A stretch of 64,000 nucleotides of DNA from the NCBI RefSeq assembly GCF_001894745.1, contig NZ_BBYF01000004.1, positions 186,001-250,000 of the forward strand, given 5' to 3'. How positions within the stretch are numbered: the first letter of the stretch is position 1; each line of letters starts with the position of its first letter. Position numbers and translations under genes: made by a program. This document shows, in pieces, positions 43,985 through 52,713 of this stretch. This DNA comes from Paenibacillus sp. NAIST15-1. Lineage in GTDB: Bacteria > Bacillota > Bacilli > Paenibacillales > Paenibacillaceae. Below the pieces are notes generated by a model. That model was not told where the DNA came from, did no database searches, and saw nothing but the letters and a program-made list of their open reading frames with translations.

Positions 43985-44356
43985 TTATGATTTCACATTA
44001 CTCCATACATTAAGGGCAAATACCAAAGCCGCCAGCACTGAAATCACTCCGCCCCCGATCAACAAGGCCGTCGCAGCCGCTACCTCATTAACCGCTAATG
44101 CTAATCCAACAAGAAAAATTGGAAGTCCGATGTTGTGCAGCCAGAAATGCACGTTGCCAAGCGAACTATCCCCCGCCTTCGGGAACTTCACGTATACAAG
44201 TCCGCTGATGGCGAGCGATACCCATCCCAGCAAGCCGATATGCGCATGAAGCGACGCATATTGAAATTGCTTCGTTGCGCCTGCAATCAGTCCTGCAAGT
44301 ACGCCGATAACGAAATAAAAAGCAGCCACCTTAATAAATCGCGCTCCGACTGACAT
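43985..44356 (-). CDS. Small heme-copper-oxidase-subunit-I-like membrane protein
   Basis: About 123 residues with four hydrophobic segments. It contains SLHAHIGLLGWVSLAI (first His-rich segment) and VHFWLHNIGLPIFLVG (second), each with histidines placed as heme ligands in NorB/cbb3-type oxidase subunit I. It is only a fraction of the length of those enzymes (about 450 residues), matching the small stand-alone 'cytochrome c oxidase subunit I-like' proteins of Bacillales. It might bind one heme b in the membrane. The ATG at 44356 is 6 bases after GGGG. It is convergent with the dehydrogenase and independent of the YedF-like gene. Function unknown. Confidence 0.75.
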   Translation of the reverse strand: MSVGARFIKVAAFYFVIGVLAGLIAGATKQFQYASLHAHIGLLGWVSLAISGLVYVKFPKAGDSSLGNVHFWLHNIGLPIFLVGLALAVNEVAAATALLIGGGVISVLAALVFALNVWSNVKS

Positions 44357-44504
44357 CCTCATCCCCATCCTATACATAATCTCGTGATTATACGTATGAA
44401 TGAAGAAAATCTATTATTCCACACCCTTTGATAAGTTCATTCTGCCTGTCTTTACATCTGATTTCATTACTAGATAGAATCCTTGCCCCTTACATAAAAA
44501 GCAA

Positions 44505-44535
44505 AGACCGGACCCTCCGTAGAGAATCCGGTCTT
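44505..44535 (-). terminator. Terminator after the YedF-like gene
   Basis: AGACCGGA pairs with TCCGGTCT around ATTCTCTACGGAGGG on the minus strand, about 50 bp after the stop. It is followed by TTGCTTTTTATG. Good terminator. Confidence 0.8.
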
Positions 44536-44584
44536 GTGGGCAGCTCCATCAATGAGCTGTTGCTATGCAACTTAAGCCTAACGG

Positions 44585-44923
44585 CTATCCAATAGTCAGC
44601 ACTTCATGACTGGCTGCTAGTTCGACGAACGTACCCATGCCAGAGATTTGTCCTGCTGCCAGCTTGTCTGCAATTCCATAATGATCAGCACATGTCTTGC
44701 AAGCAAGCACTGGCACGCCGAGCTTCTCCAGCTCAGCAAGCTGCAAGGATGCGAGCGATTGAGAAGTCAGCGCGAGCACTCCGCGATTCATGCAGAACAC
44801 TGCGGCTGGAAGCTGTTCCTGCTGCTTCACAAGTGTCAGGAACGTCTCCAGAATCGTTGCCCCAAGGCCATTCTCAGCAGCACCAATTGTATCTGATGTT
44901 AGTAATACGACTTTGCCTTTCAT
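44585..44923 (-). CDS. DsrE/YedF-like sulfurtransferase-family protein
   Basis: A 112-residue cytoplasmic protein matching the C-terminal half of YedF and DsrE-type proteins: it begins VVLLTSDTIGAAENGLGATILETFL, shown here by TSDTIG and GLGATIL, has the CMNRGVLAL strand, and the CKTCADHYGI motif corresponding to the conserved C-G-T-C-L-x-Y-(Y/F)-G. The two Cys of that motif could carry persulfide. YedF proper has an extra TusA-like N-terminal domain that is absent here. The start at 44923 follows GAGGTCTTTCG. It stands alone, divergent from neither neighbour, 128 bp downstream of glnS on the same strand. Confidence 0.85.
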   Translation of the reverse strand: MKGKVVLLTSDTIGAAENGLGATILETFLTLVKQQEQLPAAVFCMNRGVLALTSQSLASLQLAELEKLGVPVLACKTCADHYGIADKLAAGQISGMGTFVELAASHEVLTIG

Positions 44924-45051
44924 CGAAAGACCTCCTTCATCTTCACGCCTGCTAGATGCACTGTTTCACTATCGATCAACAGCACACCAGCAGGTGTCTA
45001 TCGCGTCAAGATGCGGCGCTATAGGGGACACAAGGTCACTCCCGTTATTTC

Positions 45052-46725
45052 TTACTGCTTCGGTAATGCGAAAGAGCTCTTCAAGGATACCGTCAAGTTG
45101 AACACAGGCTTGCCTGGTTCTGAGCTTTTCGGATCCACATTGAAGTACCCGTGACGGAAGAATTGGAACTTGTCATGCGGCTCCACATCCTTCATATTCG
45201 GCTCGATGAAGCCTTGCTCCACCACGAGGGAGTTCGGGTTAATGCGCTCCAAGAAGGACGCGGACTCGTCCTCTTCCTCTTGCTCATCAAGAATGAGCGG
45301 CTCGTACAATCGGAACTCAGCCGGAACTGCATGTGTAGCATCCACCCAGTGAAGGGTCCCTTTCACTTTGCGGCCGGTAAACCCGCTTCCGCTCTTCGTC
45401 TCCGGGTCGTACGTACAATGGATCTCTACTACATTGCCGTTCTCATCCTTCACGAAGTCGTTGCATTTGATGAAGTAAGCATGCTTCAAGCGCACTTCAT
45501 TGCCTGGGAACAGGCGGAAGTACTTGTTCGGCGGATTCTCCATGAAGTCATCTTGCTCGATGTAAATCTCGCGAGAGAATGGGATCTGGCGAACGCCCAT
45601 TTCCGGGTTCTCCGGATTTACTTCCGCATCCAGCCATTCTACTTGTCCTTCTGGATAGTTCGTAATGACGACCTTAAGCGGATTCAATACGCCCATTGTC
45701 CGTGGCGCCTTCAGCTTCAAGTCTTCCCGCAGGAAGTGCTCCAAATATTTAAAATCAATAACACCGCTCGACTTCGTTACCCCGATCTCGCGACAGAACG
45801 TGCGGATCGACTCTGGTGTGAATCCACGGCGGCGAAGACCGGAAACAGTCGGCATGCGCGGATCGTCCCAACCGTCTACAACATTCTCGTCTACGAGCAG
45901 CTTCAGCTTGCGCTTACTCATCACGGTATTCGTCAAGTTCAAGCGCCCGAATTCATACTGATGCGGTGTCTTCTCCATCTCGCTTTGCTCGACGACCCAG
46001 TCATACAACGGACGTTGATCCTCGAACTCAACCGTACAGATCGAGTGCGTTACACCTTCAATTGCATCCTCAAGCGGATGTGCGAATGCATACATCGGGT
46101 AGATGCACCATGCATCGCCTGTATTGTGATGAGTAGCATGCGCGATACGGTAAATAACCGGGTCACGCAAGTTAATGTTCGGTGACGACATGTCGATTTT
46201 GGCACGAAGCACCTTCTCGCCGTTGCCAAATTCGCCAGCCCGCATACGAGCAAACAGATCAAGATTCTCTTCTACCGAACGCCCCCGGTACGGGCTGTTC
46301 TGTCCAGGCTCTGTGAGCGTACCGCGTGTCTCGCGAATTTGATCCGCAGACAGATCGTCTACGTACGCAAGCCCCTTGTTAATCAGCAATACTGCACGAT
46401 TGTACATCTCTTCGAAGTAGTCAGACGCGAAAAAGAGTCCGTCCCACTTAAAGCCGAGCCACTCCACATCTTTTTTAATGGACTCGACGTATTCAGTATC
46501 TTCCTTCAGCGGATTCGTATCATCGAAGCGCAGATGCGCACGGCCTTTGAACTCACGCGCCAGCTCAAAGTTCAAGCATATCGACTTCGCGTGTCCGATA
46601 TGCAAGTAGCCGTTCGGCTCAGGCGGAAAGCGTGTAACGATATCGTTTACGCGGCCTTCCTTCAAGTCATCAACAATGATGTTGCGTATAAAGTTGGAGC
46701 TATGATTTGGATTCGGATTGTCCAC
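45052..46725 (-). CDS. glnS: Glutaminyl-tRNA synthetase
   Basis: It charges tRNA-Gln with glutamine. Class I synthetase of 557 residues, the normal GlnRS length. The HIGH motif is in [14 protein letters not shown] (residues 40-53), the KMSKS-type loop is [10 protein letters not shown], and the tRNA/anticodon beta-barrel follows from about residue 340. It is clearly GlnRS rather than GluRS by the [16 protein letters not shown] start and the overall domain order. Bacillus uses GatCAB transamidation and lacks this gene, while Paenibacillus-type genomes often have it, consistent with the taxon guess. The start GTG at 46725 is 10 bases after AAAGG; no ATG is better. Confidence 0.96.
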   Translation of the reverse strand: MDNPNPNHSSNFIRNIIVDDLKEGRVNDIVTRFPPEPNGYLHIGHAKSICLNFELAREFKGRAHLRFDDTNPLKEDTEYVESIKKDVEWLGFKWDGLFFASDYFEEMYNRAVLLINKGLAYVDDLSADQIRETRGTLTEPGQNSPYRGRSVEENLDLFARMRAGEFGNGEKVLRAKIDMSSPNINLRDPVIYRIAHATHHNTGDAWCIYPMYAFAHPLEDAIEGVTHSICTVEFEDQRPLYDWVVEQSEMEKTPHQYEFGRLNLTNTVMSKRKLKLLVDENVVDGWDDPRMPTVSGLRRRGFTPESIRTFCREIGVTKSSGVIDFKYLEHFLREDLKLKAPRTMGVLNPLKVVITNYPEGQVEWLDAEVNPENPEMGVRQIPFSREIYIEQDDFMENPPNKYFRLFPGNEVRLKHAYFIKCNDFVKDENGNVVEIHCTYDPETKSGSGFTGRKVKGTLHWVDATHAVPAEFRLYEPLILDEQEEEDESASFLERINPNSLVVEQGFIEPNMKDVEPHDKFQFFRHGYFNVDPKSSEPGKPVFNLTVSLKSSFALPKQ

Positions 46726-46873
46726 CAGTCATCAACCTTTCTTTGCCCTAACACACTTTGTTAATAAATATACCCGTATCGTCCAGCGAGTTCAACACCG
46801 ATTGTCCACTCCTCGCGTACTGCGAGTGCAAACTTGAACCCTCGAACACTTCTATCATCCAAGTACTATCCGA

Positions 46874-48139
46874 TTACACCAGAAGATCGAACAGCGTCTT
46901 GTCTTTGTTCACCTCAATGTATTGGATGCCCCTCTTGTTCATCCGCTCAATGAGCGGCTCATAATCTTCCTTATACTTCAGCTCAATGCCGACAAGCGCA
47001 GACCCATTATCCTTGTTATGCTTCTTATTATACTCGAAGCGCGTAATATCATCGTTCGGACCGAGCACATCCTGCAAGAACTCACGAAGGGCTCCTGCCC
47101 GCTGCGGGAAGTTCACCGTGAAGTAGTATTTCAGGCCTTCATAAATGAGAGAACGCTCTTTAATTTCCTGCATGCGATCAATATCGTTGTTGCCCCCGCT
47201 AATAACACATACGATATTTTTACCGCGAATCTGTTCCCGGTACAGATCCAAGGCTGCAATCGGCAGGGAACCCGCGGGTTCAACTACAATCGCATTCTCG
47301 TTATACAACTGAAGAATTGTCGTACAGGCCTTGCCTTCCGGTACCTGAATCACATCATCCAGCAGATTCGAGCAAATTTCATAAGGCAGTTGTCCAACCC
47401 GCTTGACCGCAGCGCCATCGACGAACTTATCGATCGTATCCAGCGTAAGTACTTCCTTGCGTTCCAATGCCGCAGTCATCGACGCTGCTCCTTCTGGCTC
47501 TACACCGATGATGCGAGTTGTTGGACTAACGGTCTTCACATAGGTGCTTACCCCTGCCGCCAAGCCGCCACCGCCAATCGTTACGAACACATAGTCTGCC
47601 GCGCCTTCCAGCGACTCCATAATCTCCATGCCTACCGTTCCGTTGCCTGCCACGATATAAGGATCATCGAACGGATGGATGAACGTACTGCCCTTCTCCT
47701 CACAGATGTTCATGGCTGCCTCGTACGCATCGTCATACGTATCCCCAGTCAGCACGACATTGACATATGATCCACCGAAACGCTTCACCTGCGTTACCTT
47801 CTGGCTTGGCGTCGTGCTCGGCATTACGATCGTGCCTTGAATTTGCAGTGCTTGGCAGGAATAGGCGACTCCCTGCGCATGGTTGCCTGCGCTTGCACAG
47901 ACGATACCGCGCTCAAGCTCCTCCTCCGTCAGGTGGCGAATCATGTTATAGGCGCCGCGAATCTTGAATGAGCGGACAATCTGCAAATCCTCACGCTTCA
48001 AGTACACGTTGCAGTCATACTTAGCGGACAATATGGGGTCACGCTGAAGCGGTGTCCGAACGATGACTTCTTTGAGCACGTGATGTGCACGAACGATATG
48101 TTCCATAGTAACTGCAGGTGCTGCTTGGGTCGTTTCCAT
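46874..48139 (-). CDS. ilvA: Threonine dehydratase (biosynthetic)
   Basis: A PLP enzyme that deaminates threonine to 2-oxobutyrate, the first step to isoleucine. 421 residues. PLP Lys59 is in RSFKIRGAYN; the phosphate-binding glycine loop is GGGGLAAGVS (about 190-200). A single C-terminal ACT-like domain (about 340-421) matches the short, IlvA-type form with isoleucine feedback rather than the two-domain E. coli form. The ATG at 48139 is 7-8 bases after CGAGGAACC. A T-box leader (48215-48545) controls it, so it is turned up when a cognate amino acid (inferred isoleucine) is scarce. It lies 148 bp upstream of glnS. Confidence 0.95.
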   Translation of the reverse strand: METTQAAPAVTMEHIVRAHHVLKEVIVRTPLQRDPILSAKYDCNVYLKREDLQIVRSFKIRGAYNMIRHLTEEELERGIVCASAGNHAQGVAYSCQALQIQGTIVMPSTTPSQKVTQVKRFGGSYVNVVLTGDTYDDAYEAAMNICEEKGSTFIHPFDDPYIVAGNGTVGMEIMESLEGAADYVFVTIGGGGLAAGVSTYVKTVSPTTRIIGVEPEGAASMTAALERKEVLTLDTIDKFVDGAAVKRVGQLPYEICSNLLDDVIQVPEGKACTTILQLYNENAIVVEPAGSLPIAALDLYREQIRGKNIVCVISGGNNDIDRMQEIKERSLIYEGLKYYFTVNFPQRAGALREFLQDVLGPNDDITRFEYNKKHNKDNGSALVGIELKYKEDYEPLIERMNKRGIQYIEVNKDKTLFDLLV

Positions 48140-48214
48140 TGTCGGTTCCTCGCTTTCGATCGAATATACGTATTTTGTACACAGTGATAATGAAAGTACA
48201 ACCTCTACAAATAG

Positions 48215-48545
48215 AAAAAACTCATCCCTAAGAAGGGACGAGTTTGAGCTCGTGGTACCACCCTTGTTCTACAGCTGAACATCGCTTCCTCTTCAGAAAT
48301 CGACCTGCTCTGCTGCAGCGCTTGGCCGCGTATTCATCGCGAATCCGGGTAACGGTGGAACTGCCGTCCTTGCTTACTCACACATCTGTGCCCCGCAACC
48401 CCAAAGAATAGGAGGCGCACAGTTCGCATTCAGCAGGGAATCTCGGAGAGGATATTCGGCCATGTCAGCCATCGACTCGCACCACCCGTCGACTCTCTTC
48501 AGACTGCTTCATAGCGTACTCGTTCTCGTCATCAATTGTTGACCT
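48215..48545 (-). promoter_or_regulatory. T-box riboswitch leader of ilvA
   Basis: Minus-strand leader. The T-box core AGGGTGGTACCACG (at 48264-48251) is intact, followed by a terminator stem ACTCGTCCC / GGGATGAGT and TTTTTTC (48215-48243). Upstream, the Stem I region has the typical AGAGAGTCGACGG... and GAATATCC segments; the candidate specifier ATC (48453-48451), after GAAT, would read isoleucine, but the exact register is not certain. In low amino-acid conditions uncharged tRNA binds and the antiterminator forms, so ilvA is read through. The 48546-48692 stretch has no gene. Confidence 0.92.
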
Positions 48546-48692
48546 GTCTTGCAACTATTATCCCTATATTATGAACACGCGGCGTACCCAATGTCAATGG
48601 GCCGCCGCAGTTGTTCCGATATTCTATTCGAGCAGGATTCGTGTATGTCTGTTACGGACAAATAGAATCAGCATCTCTCGTATTGAACAGCA

Positions 48693-49979
48693 TTAGCCTT
48701 CCGTACCTGTCGTCCGCTGAAGCGAATCATTCGGTGATGGCTTGCGCGTAAGCAAGATTGGAAGCATCACGAGAATACCCAATATGAAGAGCACGGTTGC
48801 TACCTCATATATAAATACAATAGAAGTAAGCTGCTTAATACCTCCTGATAATGACATCGTCAGTACCATGGCACCCGTGAACATCGGGCTAAGAATACCA
48901 TTAACGCGACCGATGAAATCACCTTCAGTATTTTGCAAAATCATCGTGTTAATCCCAATTTGAATGCAAGGCAAGAACAATCCACTGATGAACTGAGCAA
49001 CCAGCGTCAGCCACAACTGCGTAGAGAGGCCTGCCATCAGCATGCCTCCGCTGCTCATCAGCATCCCGACAGCCAGCATGTGCTGCGGAAGCAGCTTCTT
49101 CGAAATGCCCATGGCTAGCGCACCGCCAATAAGCATTGCACCGCCGTTAACCATCACCAAGTAACTAAGATTCTCCTTCGGCAACCCAAGCCGTTCCGTT
49201 ACAAGGAAGGCACCCATCGGTTGAATCAATCCAATTGCCAATCCAGCAAAAGCAAAACAACCGCCAAGCGGCTTCAATAGGCGACTCTTCATGACATAGC
49301 GGAAGCCTGCCGCCAGTTCCTGCATCACATTCGTTTGCTTATGCTTCTCTTTGTCCTCTGCATGATCAGCAGGAAGGAACAGAAGTGCTACTGCCGACAG
49401 AATGAACGCAATCCCTGTAATCACAAGCGACACTTGTATCCCATAATGTTGGAAGATGGTCGTGCCGATTGCTGGACCTAGAACCATGAACAAGGCTACC
49501 ATCGTCTGGAATATCGACATGCCGGCCTGCAGCATCTCCTCTGGTACGTGCTGCTTGAACAGCTTCATGGATGAAGGCTGCGAGAATTGAGACAAAATAG
49601 CTGAAATAAAGGTCGTGAAGAAAACGGCATGCCAATCTCCTAAGACGATCGTCCACATCACGGCGAACACAGACAAAGCACTTAGGAAGTCACACCATAT
49701 CATGGTCCGCTTCGGACGCCACCGGTCTGCGAATGTTCCTCCGATAAAGGAAAAAATAAAAATAGGCGCAAACTCAGCTACGGATACCATTGAGACGGCG
49801 AACGGATCTCCATTTGTCATTTCCATGACAAACAAAAGGACAGCAAAGTTCCGTACCCATACCCCAATTTGCATAAATAGACCCGCAACCATAATCGCTT
49901 GGACAAAGCGATTGCGGAACAAACTAAAGACGGACTTGTTCTCGCCCGACTGTACATTCCCAGATTGTGCATGAGTCAT
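48693..49979 (-). CDS. MFS transporter (efflux type)
   Basis: A 12-helix membrane protein of about 428 residues. The first helix begins NRFVQAIMVAGLFMQIGVWV, and the loop-2-3 motif is GGTFADRWRPKRTMI. A second-half loop GRVNGILSPMFTG is typical of the MFS_3 (MefA/EntS-like) group. The start ATG at 49979 follows GGAGGGAGAGTTGTCT; an upstream in-frame ATG at 50018 is not supported. No regulator or partner is adjacent, and it is transcribed alone, between the T-box leader and the YuiF-type antiporter. Substrate unknown; efflux of small hydrophobic compounds is likely. Confidence 0.85.
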   Translation of the reverse strand: MTHAQSGNVQSGENKSVFSLFRNRFVQAIMVAGLFMQIGVWVRNFAVLLFVMEMTNGDPFAVSMVSVAEFAPIFIFSFIGGTFADRWRPKRTMIWCDFLSALSVFAVMWTIVLGDWHAVFFTTFISAILSQFSQPSSMKLFKQHVPEEMLQAGMSIFQTMVALFMVLGPAIGTTIFQHYGIQVSLVITGIAFILSAVALLFLPADHAEDKEKHKQTNVMQELAAGFRYVMKSRLLKPLGGCFAFAGLAIGLIQPMGAFLVTERLGLPKENLSYLVMVNGGAMLIGGALAMGISKKLLPQHMLAVGMLMSSGGMLMAGLSTQLWLTLVAQFISGLFLPCIQIGINTMILQNTEGDFIGRVNGILSPMFTGAMVLTMSLSGGIKQLTSIVFIYEVATVLFILGILVMLPILLTRKPSPNDSLQRTTGTEG

Positions 49980-50251
49980 AGACAACTCTCCCTCCATATA
50001 TAACAAATAGCAGTTCATTTATCTCTTATTTGACATGAACTTTATTAGTGTATAGCAATCGGGCAAAGATCACATCAGTTCGAAGACGGATATTATTAGT
50101 AATTTTTGTAAAGAACACATCGTACATTAAAAATACAAAGAGGTTGAGCGTTACAGGAAATGATTGTACGTTGCTATGGTAAAGTGGTAATGTTTTAATT
50201 AGGTATCATAGTGACGCAAACGTAAAGTTGAAATAAAGGTGGCATCAGACG

Positions 50252-51592
50252 ATGAATGCAGTACTACTATCATTGGCAATATTATTCGGATTAAGTATGC
50301 TTCGCGTACATGTTGTACTTGCGATGCTGACAGCTACTGTTGTAGGCGGGCTAGCAGGAGGCCTTAGCATATCTCGCGTACTCGATGTCTTCGGAGAAGG
50401 ACTGAAAGACAATGCCGGAATTGCTCTAAGCTACGCACTGCTGGGGGCATTCGCCGCTGGCTTGACGGAAACAGGATTGCCGGACAAGCTGGTGCGCGGC
50501 GCGGTAAGCTTAGTACAGGGAAAGGATAGCACGAAGGCTCCTCGTGCCGCTGCACGGTATCTCGTGTTGGCCGCCATTGCACTCATTGCTTGCATGTCGC
50601 AAAATGCCGTTCCCGTGCATATCGCCTTCATTCCCGTGCTCATTCCACCGCTGCTCGTGCTGTTCAATTCACTGCACATCGATCGGAGAGCCGTTGCATG
50701 CGCGCTTACATTCGGTCTTATTACACCATACATGCTTCTGCCTGTTGGATTCGGGGCAATCTTCCACGACACCGTAGCAGGCAATATAACCAAGAATGGC
50801 CTTGCAGTCGATGCATCACTGCTCCCGCGAGCCATGCTGATTCCGGCTGTTGGTATGGTGATCGGACTTATTGTCTCACTTGCAATCTCTTATCGCAAGC
50901 CGCGTCAATATACAACAATAGAAGGGACAACGCAGCCTGGATCTTCTCCCATCCCAGGTCAAGACGGAGTGACAAACAAGTGGGCAGCTTGGTCAGGACT
51001 CGCTGCTATCGCAGCAATGCTGACGGTACAGCTCAGCACAGGATCTATGATCTATGGGGCAGCCGTCGGATTGGCAATCCTCATCCTATCACGTGTCATT
51101 CCATGGAGCAGAGCAGATCGTGTCCTAACAGACGGCATGCGGTCGATGGCCTATATTGGCTTCGTCATGATGTCAGCCTCTGGCTTCGGCGCTGTACTGC
51201 GAGATACGGGACATATTGAGACACTTGTGCGGGCTTCTGTGGAGGCAGTTGGCGACAACCGAGCAATAGCTGCGCTGTTAATGCTTGCGATCGGACTGCT
51301 TGTTACACTTGGCATCGGTTCCTCGTTCTCCACCATTCCGATTATCGCCACTGTATTCGTACCGCTGTGCATCGGACTAGGATTCAGCCCGCTAGCCACT
51401 GTTGCCCTTATCGGAACAGCAGGTGCACTGGGTGATGCTGGTTCACCTGCCTCGGACAGTACACTTGGTCCTACGGCCGGCTTGAACGCGGATGGACAGC
51501 ACGATCATATTTGGGATACCTGCGTGCCAACCTTCCTCCATTACAATGTACCGCTGCTTGTCGCAGGTTTCATTGCTGCAATGGTGTTGTAA
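50252..51592 (+). CDS. Na+/H+ antiporter-family amino acid transporter (YuiF-like)
   Basis: A 446-residue integral membrane protein with about 11-12 hydrophobic segments, in two structural repeats. It starts MNAVLLSLAILFGLSMLRVHVVLA, given here as its helical core, and has paired Pro/Gly-rich break regions (SQNAVPVHIAFIPVLIPP in the first half; GIGSSFSTIPIIATVFVP in the second), typical of the ion transporter superfamily group that includes YuiF and NhaC relatives. The C-terminal GDAGSPASDSTLGPTAGLN is diagnostic. The start at 50252 follows AAAGGTGG. Exchange of an amino acid or protons/sodium is expected; direction and cargo are not decided. Confidence 0.82.
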   Translation: MNAVLLSLAILFGLSMLRVHVVLAMLTATVVGGLAGGLSISRVLDVFGEGLKDNAGIALSYALLGAFAAGLTETGLPDKLVRGAVSLVQGKDSTKAPRAAARYLVLAAIALIACMSQNAVPVHIAFIPVLIPPLLVLFNSLHIDRRAVACALTFGLITPYMLLPVGFGAIFHDTVAGNITKNGLAVDASLLPRAMLIPAVGMVIGLIVSLAISYRKPRQYTTIEGTTQPGSSPIPGQDGVTNKWAAWSGLAAIAAMLTVQLSTGSMIYGAAVGLAILILSRVIPWSRADRVLTDGMRSMAYIGFVMMSASGFGAVLRDTGHIETLVRASVEAVGDNRAIAALLMLAIGLLVTLGIGSSFSTIPIIATVFVPLCIGLGFSPLATVALIGTAGALGDAGSPASDSTLGPTAGLNADGQHDHIWDTCVPTFLHYNVPLLVAGFIAAMVL

Positions 51593-51649
51593 TTGATTGT
51601 AAAGCATCATGCAACTGCTGCTGCACGGTACCACAACCTCTAAAAGCAA

Positions 51650-51696
51650 GGGATTGTCTGTTCTTCGTCGGAGCATTGACTCGTATGGACAATCCC
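51650..51696 (+). terminator. Possible terminator after the antiporter gene
   Basis: GGGATTGTC pairs with GACAATCCC with a 29-base loop, 57 bp after the stop, and only weak T-runs follow. It lies between convergent genes. Low confidence as a terminator. Confidence 0.35.
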
Positions 51697-51817
51697 CTGT
51701 TAAGTACCCATAAATACGCCATCTACATAAATCAGCGAATTCCTATCTACAATCATCTATCCTTATTGACTAAGCCAAGCAGCATGCTTGCTGCATCAAC
51801 ATGTGTCCTTTCTACCT

Positions 51818-52618
51818 TTATACCCCGTAACAGCGCTGCGCATTCGCACGCAGCAGCCTCGAAGCTTCCAATATGTCCATACCTTGCAGCGCAGCCCACT
51901 CGATGGCAACATCGTACGCCATAATGGGCATCGTATGTCGGCCTGTATATGTCCCTTCGAATGGCCACGGCCCATCCGTTTCCGTCATCACCTGCTCCAC
52001 TGGATACTGTCTGGCCAACGCGCGGATCTCATCCTCATAATGGATATCTGGCGTAAATGAGATGAAATAACCGTTGTCAGCCATGCGGGATATCGTCTTC
52101 CCATCTCCTTTGAACCAGTGAAAATGCGCGCGACGCACACTATATCGCTCTAGTAAATCAACGACAATCGGAGCGTCATCGTACACGGCGTGAAGCACAA
52201 TTGGCAAATCCCATGCAGCAGCCCGCTGCACGAACAATTCAAGCAGCTCTATATAGGGGTAGCGGTCAAATGAGTCACCTCGCTTCTGCGACTCCTCCCG
52301 CATATAATACGGCAAACCAACCTCACCAATGGCAATCATGCTCTCCTTATACAGCTCAAGCCAAGCCAGCAGCCCTTCCTGCTCGTCAGCACTTGGAAGT
52401 GCTTGCTCAGGATGGAATCCGTATGCAGGGAGTACCTTGCCGGGATAACGATTCGCCCATTGCTCGGTGTGGTGGCAAGAGGCAAGATTCATAGACACCG
52501 CAATCACATAATCCAAGTATGGATGGTTTAGTGACGCTTCCAGTTCTGCGACTGCTGCTTGCTTATATCCATCAATATGTATATGTGCATCCACAACATG
52601 CACTTCATATTCGTTCAT
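51818..52618 (-). CDS. TatD-family metal-dependent hydrolase
   Basis: About 266 residues, amidohydrolase TIM barrel. The metal-site H-x-H is in VVDAHIHIDGY; the later Glu in AIGEVGLPYY, His in PIVLHAVYDD, His in RAHFHWFKG and Asp in MTETDGPWPFEG complete the TatD set. TatD enzymes act as 3'-5' exonucleases or related phosphoesterases, but distant members have other roles, and this one is divergent. Start at 52618 is 9 bases after GGGGG; the upstream ATG at 52639 is not needed. It is located just downstream of the MFS DHA2 gene with a terminator between. Confidence 0.85.
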   Translation of the reverse strand: MNEYEVHVVDAHIHIDGYKQAAVAELEASLNHPYLDYVIAVSMNLASCHHTEQWANRYPGKVLPAYGFHPEQALPSADEQEGLLAWLELYKESMIAIGEVGLPYYMREESQKRGDSFDRYPYIELLELFVQRAAAWDLPIVLHAVYDDAPIVVDLLERYSVRRAHFHWFKGDGKTISRMADNGYFISFTPDIHYEDEIRALARQYPVEQVMTETDGPWPFEGTYTGRHTMPIMAYDVAIEWAALQGMDILEASRLLRANAQRCYGV

Positions 52619-52643
52619 TGTGTTCAACCCCCATCTCAAAAAA

Positions 52644-52682
52644 CGCCGCAGGCGTCACGTCTTAGACGAGTATCCTGCGGCG
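52644..52682 (-). terminator. Terminator after the DHA2 exporter
   Basis: CGCCGCAGG pairs with CCTGCGGCG on the minus strand, with an inner partial stem, followed by TTTTTTGAG. It is 32 bp after the exporter stop. Strong terminator. Confidence 0.9.
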
Positions 52683-52713
52683 ATTCACTTCAAAGGCTAC
52701 GGCCTTGCTTTCT

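Noticed and set aside
45151..46185. A 344-codon plus-strand frame
   Set aside because: It is opposite glnS, which has clear synthetase motifs.
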